A stretch of 64,000 nt of DNA from Streptomyces sp. NBC_01288 (GTDB lineage: Bacteria > Actinomycetota > Actinomycetes > Streptomycetales > Streptomycetaceae): positions 7,625,001 through 7,689,000 of the forward strand of contig NZ_CP108427.1 in the NCBI RefSeq assembly GCF_035982055.1. The letters are read 5' to 3'. Below the pieces are notes generated by a model. The model saw only the letters and a program-made list of their open reading frames with translations, was not told the DNA's origin and searched no databases. Positions 8,001 to 16,337 of this stretch are shown one piece after another (the stretch's first letter is position 1; each line of letters begins with the position of its first letter). A program made the translations under genes and the position numbers.

Positions 8001-9368
8001 TCAACTTACCCGGCGGATCACGTACGCCGGGCCCTCCTCTTCCCCCACGTACTCCTGGCCCCGCATCTCGCACCAAGCCGGGATGTCCAGCCGTGCCGCC
8101 TCGTCGTCGGACAGGACCCTGACCGTGCCACCCACCGGCACATCTCCGATGACTTTCGCCAGCTCGATCACCGGGATCGGGCAGCGCTTGCCGAGGGCGT
8201 TCACGACGAGCGAGTCGTCTTCTACGAGGGTCACCGGCGCCTGCGCTCCCAGCTTCTCCCGTACTCCCGTCACCACCCCCGGGAGTACGGCGAGAAAGCG
8301 CTCGACGTCCTCCTCCACCGCCCCCCTCGGCAACGACACCCGCACATTTCCCTCACTCAGTACGCCCATCGCCTTCAGCACATGGCTGGGTGTCAGCGTG
8401 CTGCTCGTGCAGGACGAGCCGGAGGAGACGGAGAAACCGGCGCGGTCGAGTTCGTGGAGGAGGGTCTCGCCGTCGACGTAGAGACAGGAGAAGGTGACGA
8501 TCCCGGGCAGCCGCCGCACCGGATCGCCGACCACATCCACCCCCGGCACCAGCTTCGGTACCCGGGCCCGGATCCGCTCCGTCAGTTCCCGCAGCCGTAG
8601 CGCCTCCTGGGCCGCTTCCGCGCGGACCGCGCGGAGGGAGGCGGCCGCGGCCACCACGGCGGGGATGTTCTCGAAGCCGGCGGCGCGGCCCGACTCCCGT
8701 TCGTCCACGGGGCGTTGGGGCGCGAAGCGCGCGCCCTTGCGTACCGCCAGCAGGCCGACGCCGGCCGGGCCGCCCCACTTGTGCGCGCTGGCCGCGAGCA
8801 GCGACCACGCGCCCTCGACCGGACCCCAGCCCAGCGACTGCGCCGCGTCGACCAGCAACGGCACCCCGACCGCCCGGCATGCCTCGGCCACCTCGGCGAC
8901 CGGCTGCACGGTCCCCACCTCGTGGTTGGCCGACTGGAGGCAGGCCAGCGCGGTGTCCGAGCGGAGGGAGTCGGCGTAGGCCGCCACGCTCACCGCACCC
9001 GTACGGTCCACCGGCACCTCGGTCGACGAACCGCCCTCCGCGACCAGTGCCTCGGCCGAATGGAGCACGGAAGAGTGTTCAACCGCTGACACGATCAGGT
9101 GACGCCCGACGCGCCGCCGCCCCGCCAACGCCCCCGCGATCCCCGTGTGTACGGCCCGCGTCCCGGAGGACGTGAAGACGAGTTCATCGGCCCTGCACCC
9201 GACAGCCTCGGCGGCCGCCTCACGGGCAGCGTCCAGCAGCAATCGCGCCTTACGCCCTTCCCGATACAGCCGAGCAGGATCCGCCCACCCGTCGTCGAGA
9301 GACGCCAACAGCGCCTGCCGCGCGACGGGATGGAGAGGAGCGGAAGAGGCAGCATCAAAGTAGGACAC
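8001..9368 (-). CDS. Cysteine desulfurase fused to a TusA-like sulfur carrier
   Basis: A 455-residue two-domain protein. Residues ~1-375 form a PLP-dependent class V cysteine desulfurase: HEVGTVQP, the PLP Lys in SAHKWGG and the persulfide Cys loop SSGSSCTSSTL. The last ~75 residues are a TusA (SirA) domain with the sulfur-carrying motif GKRCPIPVIELAK. Such a fusion would pass persulfide sulfur from cysteine directly to a carrier within one chain. The GTG at 9368 has no Shine-Dalgarno but TAACGT lies 6 bases upstream, so the mRNA may be leaderless. The sulfur acceptor (thiolated tRNA, thiamine or molybdopterin) is not shown. Confidence 0.9.
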   Translation of the reverse strand: MSYFDAASSAPLHPVARQALLASLDDGWADPARLYREGRKARLLLDAAREAAAEAVGCRADELVFTSSGTRAVHTGIAGALAGRRRVGRHLIVSAVEHSSVLHSAEALVAEGGSSTEVPVDRTGAVSVAAYADSLRSDTALACLQSANHEVGTVQPVAEVAEACRAVGVPLLVDAAQSLGWGPVEGAWSLLAASAHKWGGPAGVGLLAVRKGARFAPQRPVDERESGRAAGFENIPAVVAAAASLRAVRAEAAQEALRLRELTERIRARVPKLVPGVDVVGDPVRRLPGIVTFSCLYVDGETLLHELDRAGFSVSSGSSCTSSTLTPSHVLKAMGVLSEGNVRVSLPRGAVEEDVERFLAVLPGVVTGVREKLGAQAPVTLVEDDSLVVNALGKRCPIPVIELAKVIGDVPVGGTVRVLSDDEAARLDIPAWCEMRGQEYVGEEEGPAYVIRRVS

Positions 9369-9399
9369 ACGCCAACGTTAGAACGAGGGGCACGTTACG

Positions 9400-9512
9400 A
9401 AGGGGCGCGGGACTGTGACATAGCGGCTCCGCCGCGGGGCGCGACAAGCCACAACGCATCCCGCACTCGCCCAAACCACCTCAACCCCCGAGCTATTAGG
9501 CGCCCGGAGTAA
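9400..9512 (+). repeat. Dispersed intergenic repeat, subtype with GCGGCTCCGCCGC hairpin
   Basis: This shares the segment GGGGCGCGGG-CTGTGACAT-GCGGCTCCGCCGC and the terminal CGAGCTATTAGGCGC with the copy at 14163-14275. It occupies much of the ~300-base gap between the desulfurase and ctaC. The remainder of the gap holds the ctaC promoter region. Confidence 0.7.
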
Positions 9513-9561
9513 ACCCCGGCGCGTATGCCACCCTCCCCGCGAACCCCCGGAGGGCGTCGGC

Positions 9562-9592
9562 TAGGGTTTGGTCCGCATAAACATCCAAACCC
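9562..9592 (+). promoter_or_regulatory. Probable ctaC promoter/operator with inverted repeat
   Basis: TAGGGT at 9562-9567 resembles a -10 box and overlaps the arms GGGTTTGG (9564-9571) and CCAAACCC (9585-9592), a perfect 8-bp inverted repeat. It lies about 85-115 bases upstream of the ctaC start. The regulator is unknown. Confidence 0.4.
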
Positions 9593-9676
9593 CTGCCCGA
9601 CGCAGGGCGGCGACCGACCCGCGTGAAGGCAGGCCGCAGCCAATCCGCGCGGGCGAGACTCTCGGGAAGGCGCTAC

Positions 9677-10636
9677 GTGAGTCCCAACGGCTCCGACCGC
9701 TCGCCGCGGCGCCCGATGCGGCGGAAGCTGCTGCAGGCAATGACTGCGGGCCTGGTCCTGGCGACCGCGACCGGTTGCACATCCAAGGACTTTCCTCGCC
9801 TTGGTTTCCCCACCCCGACCACGGAGGAGGGTCCGCGGATCCTCTCCCTGTGGCAGGGGTCCTGGGCCGCCGCGCTGGCCGTCGGCATCCTGGTGTGGGG
9901 CCTGATCATGTGGAGCGTCGTGTTCCACCGGCGCAGCCGCACCAAGGTCGAGATCCCCCCGCAGACCCGTTACAACATGCCTATTGAGGCGCTGTACACG
10001 GTTGTTCCGCTCATCATCGTCTCGGTGTTGTTCTACTTCACCGCCCGCGACGAGACGAAGCTCCTGAGCCTCGACAAGAAGCCCGACGTGACGGTCAACG
10101 TCGTGGGCTTCCAGTGGAGCTGGGGCTTCAACTACATCGAGAACGTCGACGGTGTCAGCGGCGACGCGACGACCGACAAGAACCTGGCGGCCATTCCGGA
10201 CCGGTTCAAGAAGGAGTTCCCGGCGAACGCCGGCGGAGTCTACGACGTCGGTACGCCCGCCACGAAGAACCCGCAGACGGGCAACCCGGGCCCGACCCTC
10301 TGGCTCCCCAAGGGCGAGACGGTCCGCTTCGTCCTCACCTCACGGGACGTCATCCACGACTTCTGGGTGGTGCCGTTCCTGATGAAGATGGACGTCGTCC
10401 CGGGCCACACCAACTCCTTCCAGGTGACCCCCAACAAGGAGGGCACCTACCTCGGCAAGTGCGCCGAGCTCTGCGGCGTCGACCACTCCCGGATGCTGTT
10501 CAACGTGAAGGTCGTCTCGCCGGAGCGTTACCAGCAGCACCTCAAGGACCTCGCCAAGAAGGGGCAGACCGGTTACATCCCCGCTGGCATCGCGCAGACG
10601 AGCCACGAGAAGAACCGGGAGACGAACAACCTGTGA
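9677..10636 (+). CDS. ctaC: Cytochrome c oxidase subunit II (lipoprotein)
   Basis: CtaC carries the CuA centre that accepts electrons for the aa3 oxidase. I start at GTG 9677 after GGGAAGG, giving about 319 residues. The signal ends with lipobox ATGC, so the mature N-terminus should be lipidated. Two transmembrane helices follow (AAALAVGILVWGLIMWSVVF and YTVVPLIIVSVLFYF), then the cupredoxin domain. CuA ligands are visible in DVIHDFWVVPF and CAELCGVDHSRM. The stop overlaps the ctaD GTG. Electrons come from the di-heme QcrC encoded downstream in the window. Confidence 0.97.
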   Translation: MSPNGSDRSPRRPMRRKLLQAMTAGLVLATATGCTSKDFPRLGFPTPTTEEGPRILSLWQGSWAAALAVGILVWGLIMWSVVFHRRSRTKVEIPPQTRYNMPIEALYTVVPLIIVSVLFYFTARDETKLLSLDKKPDVTVNVVGFQWSWGFNYIENVDGVSGDATTDKNLAAIPDRFKKEFPANAGGVYDVGTPATKNPQTGNPGPTLWLPKGETVRFVLTSRDVIHDFWVVPFLMKMDVVPGHTNSFQVTPNKEGTYLGKCAELCGVDHSRMLFNVKVVSPERYQQHLKDLAKKGQTGYIPAGIAQTSHEKNRETNNL

Positions 10637-12369
10637 GCATCCTCAACGAACCTCAGGGTGCCGCGGCGGCGGAGTCCCATTACGCGGACGAGCTGCCGGT
10701 AAGGCGCAAGCAACCCGGTAACGTCGTGATCAAGTGGCTCACCACCACCGACCACAAGACGATCGGCACGCTGTATCTGGTCACGTCGTTCGCGTTCTTC
10801 CTGATCGGCGGCGTCATGGCGCTGCTGATGCGCGCCGAGCTGGCCCGGCCGGGTCTCCAGATCCTGTCGAACGAGCAGTTCAACCAGGCGTTCACGATGC
10901 ACGGCACGATCATGCTGCTGATGTTCGCGACGCCGCTGTTCGCCGGTTTCACGAACTGGATCATGCCGCTCCAGATCGGCGCGCCCGACGTGGCGTTCCC
11001 GCGGCTGAACATGTTCGCCTACTGGCTCTACCTGTTCGGCTCGACCATCGCGGTCGGGGGCTTCCTCACCCCGCAGGGCGCGGCGGACTTCGGCTGGTTC
11101 GCGTACAGCCCGCTGTCGGACGCGGTCCGTTCGCCGGGTATCGGCGCCGACATGTGGATCATGGGTCTGGCCTTCTCCGGCTTCGGCACGATCCTCGGTG
11201 CGGTCAACTTCATCACCACGATCATCTGCATGCGTGCACCGGGCATGACGATGTTCCGCATGCCGATCTTCGTGTGGAACGTGCTGCTCACCGCCGTACT
11301 CGTTCTGCTGGCCTTCCCGGTCCTCGCCGCCGCGCTCTTCGCGCTGGAGGCGGATCGGAAATTCGGGGCACACGTCTTCGACGCCGCCAACGGCGGTGCG
11401 TTGCTGTGGCAGCACCTCTTCTGGTTCTTCGGCCATCCAGAGGTGTACATCATCGCCCTGCCGTTCTTCGGCATCATCTCCGAGGTCATCCCGGTCTTCT
11501 CCCGCAAGCCGATGTTCGGCTACATGGGACTGGTCGCGGCCACGATCTCCATCGCCGGCCTCTCCGTGACCGTGTGGGCCCACCACATGTACGTCACCGG
11601 CGGAGTCCTGCTGCCGTTCTTCTCCTTCATGACGTTCCTCATCGCCGTACCGACCGGCGTGAAGTTCTTCAACTGGATCGGAACGATGTGGAAGGGGTCC
11701 CTGAGTTTCGAGACCCCCATGCTCTGGGCCACCGGCTTCCTGATCACCTTCACCTTCGGTGGTCTGACCGGTGTCATCCTGGCCTCGCCGCCGATGGACT
11801 TCCACGTCTCGGACTCGTACTTCGTCGTCGCCCACTTCCACTACGTGGTGTTCGGCACGGTCGTGTTCGCGATGTTCTCCGGCTTCCACTTCTGGTGGCC
11901 GAAGATGACCGGCAAGATGCTCGACGAGCGCCTCGGCAAGATCACCTTCTGGACGCTGTTCATCGGCTTCCACGGCACCTTCCTGGTCCAGCACTGGCTG
12001 GGTGCCGAGGGCATGCCGCGTCGTTACGCCGACTATCTGGCGCAGGACGGCTTCACCGCCCTGAACACGATCTCGACGATCAGCTCCTTCCTGCTCGGCC
12101 TGTCGATCCTGCCGTTCCTCTACAACGTGTGGAAGACGGCCAAGTACGGCAAGAAGGTCGAGGTCGACGACCCGTGGGGCTACGGCCGTTCGCTCGAATG
12201 GGCGACGTCCTGCCCGCCACCGCGGCACAACTTCCTCACCCTGCCGCGGATCCGCAGCGAATCCCCGGCGTTCGACCTGCACCACCCGGAGATCGCCGCT
12301 CTCGACCAGCTTGAGAACGCGCATCACGGCGACAAGGCCCTCACTGGCGGCAAGGAGGCGGGCAAGTGA
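10633..12369 (+). CDS. ctaD: Cytochrome c oxidase subunit I
   Basis: The catalytic subunit of the aa3 oxidase, about 578 residues and twelve transmembrane helices, holding heme a and the heme a3-CuB site. Visible motifs include the heme ligand region FTMHGTIMLLMF, the CuB His-Tyr cross-link segment HPEVYIIALP, the HH pair in WAHHMYVTGG, and the heme region VAHFHYVVFG. GTG 10633 overlaps the ctaC stop (GTGA). It is followed by ctaF with another 4-base overlap, so the three subunits are coupled. Confidence 0.98.
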   Translation: MSILNEPQGAAAAESHYADELPVRRKQPGNVVIKWLTTTDHKTIGTLYLVTSFAFFLIGGVMALLMRAELARPGLQILSNEQFNQAFTMHGTIMLLMFATPLFAGFTNWIMPLQIGAPDVAFPRLNMFAYWLYLFGSTIAVGGFLTPQGAADFGWFAYSPLSDAVRSPGIGADMWIMGLAFSGFGTILGAVNFITTIICMRAPGMTMFRMPIFVWNVLLTAVLVLLAFPVLAAALFALEADRKFGAHVFDAANGGALLWQHLFWFFGHPEVYIIALPFFGIISEVIPVFSRKPMFGYMGLVAATISIAGLSVTVWAHHMYVTGGVLLPFFSFMTFLIAVPTGVKFFNWIGTMWKGSLSFETPMLWATGFLITFTFGGLTGVILASPPMDFHVSDSYFVVAHFHYVVFGTVVFAMFSGFHFWWPKMTGKMLDERLGKITFWTLFIGFHGTFLVQHWLGAEGMPRRYADYLAQDGFTALNTISTISSFLLGLSILPFLYNVWKTAKYGKKVEVDDPWGYGRSLEWATSCPPPRHNFLTLPRIRSESPAFDLHHPEIAALDQLENAHHGDKALTGGKEAGK

Positions 12370-12764
12370 AGGTCCAGGGCAGGATGTTCATGTGGCTGGC
12401 CGTCTTCGTGCTCGCCACGGCGATCGTCTACGGCGTCTGGTCCAAGGAGGCGGCCGGTACCACGGCCCTCTTCATGGCCTTCGGCCTGTGCATCATGGTC
12501 GGCTTCTACCTGGGCTTCACCGCCCGGCGGATCGACACGCTCGCGCAGGACAACAAGGAGGCCGACGTCGCGGACGAGGCCGGCGAGGTGGGCTTCTTCA
12601 GCCCGCACAGCTGGCAGCCCCTCGCCCTCGGTGTCGGTGGCGCACTGGCCTTCCTGTCGATCGCGATCGGCTGGTGGCTGCTGTACTTCTCCGCCCCGAT
12701 CATCATGATCGGCCTGTACGGCTGGGTCTTCGAGTACTACCGCGGTGAAGACCGCACCCAGTAG
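12366..12764 (+). CDS. ctaF: Actinobacterial cytochrome c oxidase subunit IV
   Basis: A 132-residue membrane protein with about four hydrophobic helices, starting MKVQGRMFMWLAVFVL. It is the small subunit specific to actinobacterial aa3 oxidases and packs against CtaC/CtaD in the bc1-aa3 supercomplex. The start GTG 12366 overlaps the ctaD stop. The gene ends the ctaCDF unit, with a strong terminator 16 bases downstream. Confidence 0.95.
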   Translation: MKVQGRMFMWLAVFVLATAIVYGVWSKEAAGTTALFMAFGLCIMVGFYLGFTARRIDTLAQDNKEADVADEAGEVGFFSPHSWQPLALGVGGALAFLSIAIGWWLLYFSAPIIMIGLYGWVFEYYRGEDRTQ

Positions 12765-12779
12765 CACGCGCAGAGCCCT

Positions 12780-12819
12780 CACGAGCCCGGACACTCCGTC
12801 AGGAGGGTCCGGGCTCGTG
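12780..12819 (+). terminator. Intrinsic terminator after ctaF
   Basis: A 13-bp perfect stem (12780-12792 with 12807-12819), a 14-base loop, then CTTTTG. Confidence 0.85.
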
Positions 12820-12894
12820 CTTTTGCCGCAACGCCGGTCCCTCGTCCGAGTGACCCACCGCGCCGGGGCTGACGAAGCTTCATAACCTCGGCTC

Positions 12895-14160
12895 ATGAGC
12901 CACTCTCCGCGCACCCGCACCGTCGTCAGCTGCACCCTGCTGGTGATCTCCCTCGGCGCGGGCGTCACCGCCTGCGGGTCCGACGGCGGCAACCCGCTGT
13001 CGGCCAAGCCGTACGACGCGGCGGGGCAGATCTCCTTCAACGGCCCGTCCGGCAAGGGCAAGAAGGTCGACCCCGACAAGCCCCTGGCCGTCACCGCCTC
13101 CGGTGACGACGGGCGCATCACGGACGTCACCGCCATGGACGCCACGGGACGCTACGTCACGGGCGAACTCGCCGCCGACGGCACTCGCTGGCACAGCACC
13201 TCCCCGCTGGCCGCCAACGCCCACTACACGGTCCGGGTGAGCACGGAGGACGAGGACGGCGCCCCCGGCCGCAAGGTCCTCACCTTCGACACCAGCAAGC
13301 CGACGGCCAAGAAGAGCCTGACGGTGAAGTTCGGGCCGGACGCGGGCCAGTACGGCGTCGGACAGCCGATCACCGCCGAACTGAACATGCCCGTCAAGGA
13401 CAAGGCACAGCGGGCCATCGTGGAACGCGCCCTGAGGGTGGACTCCGTACCCGCCGTGGAGGGCGCCTGGCACTGGGTGGACGACAAGGAACTCCACTAC
13501 CGCCCCAAGGACTACTGGCCCGCCCACGCCACCGTCCAGGTGCGCAGCAACCTCGACGGCGTGAAGATCAGCGACCGCCTGTGGGGCGGCAGTTCAAAGG
13601 GCCTCAAGCTCACCACGGGCGACAAGATCGTCGCCGTCACGGACGCCGCGTCCCACGAGATGACGGTCTACAGGAACGGCGAGGAGATCAACGAGATCCC
13701 CGTCACCACCGGCAAGCCCGGCTTCGAGACCCGAAACGGCGTCAAGGTCGTCCTGGGCAAGGAGTACTTCGTACGGATGCGCGGAACCACCGTCGGCATC
13801 TCCGAGGGCTCCTCGGACTCGTACGACCTCCCCGTCTACTACGCGACCCGCGTCACCTGGAGCGGCGAGTACGTCCACGCCGCCCCCTGGTCCGTGGGCT
13901 CCCAGGGCTCCGCGAACGTCAGCCACGGCTGCACCGGCATGAGCACCAGCAACGCCGAGTGGTTCTTCGACACCATCCACGAGGGCGACGTGGTCAAGGT
14001 CGTCAACTCCAACGGCGACGACATGGAACCCTTCGGCAACGGCTTCGGCGACTGGAACCTCGGCTGGAAGAACTGGCGAGGCGGCAGCGCACTGGTGGGC
14101 GGAACGCCGGATGGGCCTCGGCCGGAGGATGCGGCACGGCTCCGCCCTGAGTCCGTGTGA
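12895..14160 (+). CDS. L,D-transpeptidase lipoprotein
   Basis: A 421-residue peptidoglycan cross-linking enzyme. The signal peptide ends in lipobox VTAC. Two Ig-like domains follow, then a YkuD catalytic domain with the active-site motif SHGCTGMS (nucleophile Cys) and an upstream His in EYVHAAPW. It would form 3-3 cross-links outside the membrane, as Ldt enzymes do in mycobacteria and Streptomyces. The ATG has no Shine-Dalgarno; TAACCT lies 6 bases upstream, suggesting a leaderless transcript. It sits between the two halves of the respiratory cluster but has no evident functional tie to them. Confidence 0.93.
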   Translation: MSHSPRTRTVVSCTLLVISLGAGVTACGSDGGNPLSAKPYDAAGQISFNGPSGKGKKVDPDKPLAVTASGDDGRITDVTAMDATGRYVTGELAADGTRWHSTSPLAANAHYTVRVSTEDEDGAPGRKVLTFDTSKPTAKKSLTVKFGPDAGQYGVGQPITAELNMPVKDKAQRAIVERALRVDSVPAVEGAWHWVDDKELHYRPKDYWPAHATVQVRSNLDGVKISDRLWGGSSKGLKLTTGDKIVAVTDAASHEMTVYRNGEEINEIPVTTGKPGFETRNGVKVVLGKEYFVRMRGTTVGISEGSSDSYDLPVYYATRVTWSGEYVHAAPWSVGSQGSANVSHGCTGMSTSNAEWFFDTIHEGDVVKVVNSNGDDMEPFGNGFGDWNLGWKNWRGGSALVGGTPDGPRPEDAARLRPESV

Positions 14161-14162
14161 GA

Positions 14163-14275
14163 CGCGCCCCAAAGGGGCGCGGGGCTGTGACATTTGCGGC
14201 TCCGCCGCGTGGGCGCGAGCAACCACAACCGGCCCGCAGCCGCGAAACTGCGGGCCGCCCCGAGCTACTAGGCGC
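14163..14275 (+). repeat. Dispersed intergenic repeat, subtype with GCGGCTCCGCCGC hairpin
   Basis: A second copy of the subtype seen at 9400-9512. It starts with the hairpin GCGCCCC-AAA-GGGGCGC and ends CGAGCTACTAGGCGC. It lies between convergent genes and may also terminate transcription. Confidence 0.7.
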
Positions 14276-14669
14276 TCAAGGCCCGCTTCTCACGCAACAG
14301 AGAGGCAAGAGTGGCCGCGAACTCAACGGGGTCCACAGGCAAGGTCACAGCAGCCTCCGCACGGCTCCACGTGGCGAGCCACGCATCCTGAGGCCGCCCG
14401 ATCAACACCAGCACCGGCGGGCAGTTGAAGACCTCGTCCTTCACCTGGCGGCACAGTCCCATGCCCCCCATCGGCGAGGACTCCCCGTCGAACACACAGA
14501 CGTCGATCCCACCCCGGTCCAGCTCCTTCAAAGCCGCCGCGGGCGTAGCGCACTCAAGGAACTCGACCAACGGCACATCGGACGCCGGCCGCTTGCCGGA
14601 GGCCAACCGCACCTGCTCGCGGGTGTTGGAGTCATCGCTGTAGACCAGCACCGTGGCGGTCGCCTGCAT
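14268..14669 (-). CDS. Stand-alone receiver-like protein (non-canonical)
   Basis: A 133-residue receiver-fold protein without an output domain. The acidic pair is at 12-13 (YSDDSN) and the putative phosphoacceptor is Asp61 (VCVFDGESSPMGG). The canonical Lys of the KP motif is replaced: the sequence reads AVTLPVDPVEF. Phosphorylation-dependent switching is therefore doubtful. I start at ATG 14669, with GGGAGGA 3 bases upstream; longer frames read into the ctaE gene. It is divergent from ctaE. A structural or protein-binding role is possible. Confidence 0.8.
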   Translation of the reverse strand: MQATATVLVYSDDSNTREQVRLASGKRPASDVPLVEFLECATPAAALKELDRGGIDVCVFDGESSPMGGMGLCRQVKDEVFNCPPVLVLIGRPQDAWLATWSRAEAAVTLPVDPVEFAATLASLLREKRALSA

Positions 14670-14778
14670 TCTTCCTCCCAAGGTCCGTTGCGCGGATGCT
14701 ACTCCCTTGAACACCCCGTCAACACCTGTTGGAACACCCCTGCGATGGGCCATACGGGCAGTACACACGCTGCGAACA

Positions 14779-14836
14779 CTCCGAACGGCACCCCCCGGAG
14801 TGAGGGCGGGATAAGCGACCGACATAATGTCGGTCG
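14779..14836 (+). promoter_or_regulatory. ctaE promoter region with inverted repeat across the start codon
   Basis: A hairpin CACTCCG/CGGAGTG occupies about 14779-14804. Then GATAAG (a -10 candidate) lies just upstream of a perfect 10-bp inverted repeat, CGACCGACAT (14816-14825) and ATGTCGGTCG (14827-14836), separated by one base. The right arm begins with the ctaE ATG. No Shine-Dalgarno precedes it. Confidence 0.5.
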
Positions 14837-15447
14837 TGGCGACAGCAACGACAGTAGAAACCGGGCACGCGCACCCGTCGGTCAACCGACCGAACCTCAC
14901 CAGCGTCGGAACCATCATCTGGCTGAGTTCCGAGCTGATGTTCTTCGCGGCCCTCTTCGCGATGTACTTCACCCTGCGATCGGTGACCGGTCCGGACCAC
15001 TGGAAGGAGATGGCGAGCCATCTCAACATTCCATTCTCCGCGACCAACACCACGATCCTGGTGCTCTCCTCCCTCACCTGCCAGCTCGGCGTCTTCGCCG
15101 CCGAGCGCGGGGACGTGAAGAAGCTCCGGGGCTGGTTCATCATCACGTTCGTGATGGGTGCGATCTTCATCGGCGGTCAGATCTTCGAGTACACGGAGCT
15201 GGTGAAGAAGGACGGCATCTCGCTGTCCTCCGACCCGTACGGCTCGGTGTTCTACCTGACCACCGGGTTCCACGGCATGCACGTGACGGGCGGCCTCATC
15301 GCCTTCCTGTTCGTCCTCGGACGTACCTACGCGGCGAAGAGGTTCACTCACGAACAGGCGACCGCGGCCATCGTCGTGTCCTACTACTGGCACTTCGTCG
15401 ATGTCGTCTGGATCGGCCTCTTCGCCACGATCTACTTGATCAAGTAG
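14827..15447 (+). CDS. ctaE: Cytochrome c oxidase subunit III
   Basis: A 206-residue protein with about five transmembrane helices and typical subunit III motifs WLSSELMFFAALFAMYF, GFHGMHVTGG and YYWHFVDVVWIGLF. It is part of the aa3 oxidase but, as in other actinobacteria, is separated from ctaCDF and placed first in the qcr operon. The ATG lies inside a perfect inverted repeat and lacks a Shine-Dalgarno, so translation may be leaderless or structure-controlled. An 80-base gap precedes qcrC. Confidence 0.97.
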   Translation: MSVVATATTVETGHAHPSVNRPNLTSVGTIIWLSSELMFFAALFAMYFTLRSVTGPDHWKEMASHLNIPFSATNTTILVLSSLTCQLGVFAAERGDVKKLRGWFIITFVMGAIFIGGQIFEYTELVKKDGISLSSDPYGSVFYLTTGFHGMHVTGGLIAFLFVLGRTYAAKRFTHEQATAAIVVSYYWHFVDVVWIGLFATIYLIK

Positions 15448-15527
15448 TCGGGCCCGATCCCGCGCGCAGCCAAGAAGCGCACATTCCAGAAGCATCGACG
15501 CAGAAGATCCTGACACCGGGGTAATCC

Positions 15528-16337
15528 GTGAAAAAGCTCTCCACACGACGACGCCATCCGCTGGCGGCGGTCGTCGTACTCCTCCTCGCGCTGGCGGTAT
15601 CCGGGGGGGTGTTCAGCTTCCTCGCCCCCGCGGGCAAGGCGCAGGCCGACGAGTCCGCTCAGTCCCTCGCCATCGACGAGGGCAAGAAGCTGTTCGCCGT
15701 CGGCTGTGCAAGCTGCCACGGCACCGGCGGTCAGGGCAGTTCCGACGGTCCGAGCCTGGTGGGTGTCGGCGCCGCGGCGGTCGACTTCCAGGTCGGCACC
15801 GGCCGGATGCCGGCGCAGCAGCCGGGTGCTCAGATCCCGGCCAAGAAGGTCATCTACTCCCAGGCCGAGATCGACCAGCTCGCGGCGTACATCGCCTCGC
15901 TGGGCGCCGGTCCGGTCATCCCGACGAAGAACGAGTACGGGCCCGCCGGTTCGGACATCGCCAAGGGTGGCGAGCTGTTCCGCACCAACTGCGCCCAGTG
16001 CCACAACTTCACCGGGAAGGGCGGCGCGCTGACGCACGGCAAGTTCGCGCCGAGCCTCGAAGGCGTTGCCCCGAAGCACATCTACGAGGCCATGCAGACC
16101 GGCCCGCAGAACATGCCTTCCTTCCCCGACACCACGCTGTCGTCGAAGAACAAGAAGGACATCATCGCGTACCTCAACGCGGTCAACGGCGACAACACCG
16201 AGAGCCCCGGCGGGCTTGAGCTGGGTGGTCTCGGTCCGGTCAGTGAGGGTCTCTTCGCCTGGATCTTCGGTCTGGGCGTGCTGATCGCGGTAGCCGTCTG
16301 GGTCGCCGCTCGGACCGCAAAGGCCAAGAAGTCATGA
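15528..16337 (+). CDS. qcrC: Di-heme cytochrome c subunit of the bc1 complex
   Basis: A 269-residue protein with an N-terminal membrane/signal segment, two cytochrome c domains (heme motifs CASCH and CAQCH) and a C-terminal transmembrane helix. Actinobacteria lack soluble cytochrome c; this fused di-heme subunit bridges bc1 directly to CtaC in the supercomplex. The start is GTG 15528, and the stop overlaps qcrA by 4 bases. Axial Met candidates occur as RMPAQQ and NMPSFP after the two motifs. Confidence 0.97.
   Translation: MKKLSTRRRHPLAAVVVLLLALAVSGGVFSFLAPAGKAQADESAQSLAIDEGKKLFAVGCASCHGTGGQGSSDGPSLVGVGAAAVDFQVGTGRMPAQQPGAQIPAKKVIYSQAEIDQLAAYIASLGAGPVIPTKNEYGPAGSDIAKGGELFRTNCAQCHNFTGKGGALTHGKFAPSLEGVAPKHIYEAMQTGPQNMPSFPDTTLSSKNKKDIIAYLNAVNGDNTESPGGLELGGLGPVSEGLFAWIFGLGVLIAVAVWVAARTAKAKKS

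Noticed and set aside
10573..12327. 584-codon frame antisense to ctaD
   Set aside because: It is the mirror of a highly conserved gene in GC-rich DNA, with charged low-complexity translation and no start signals.
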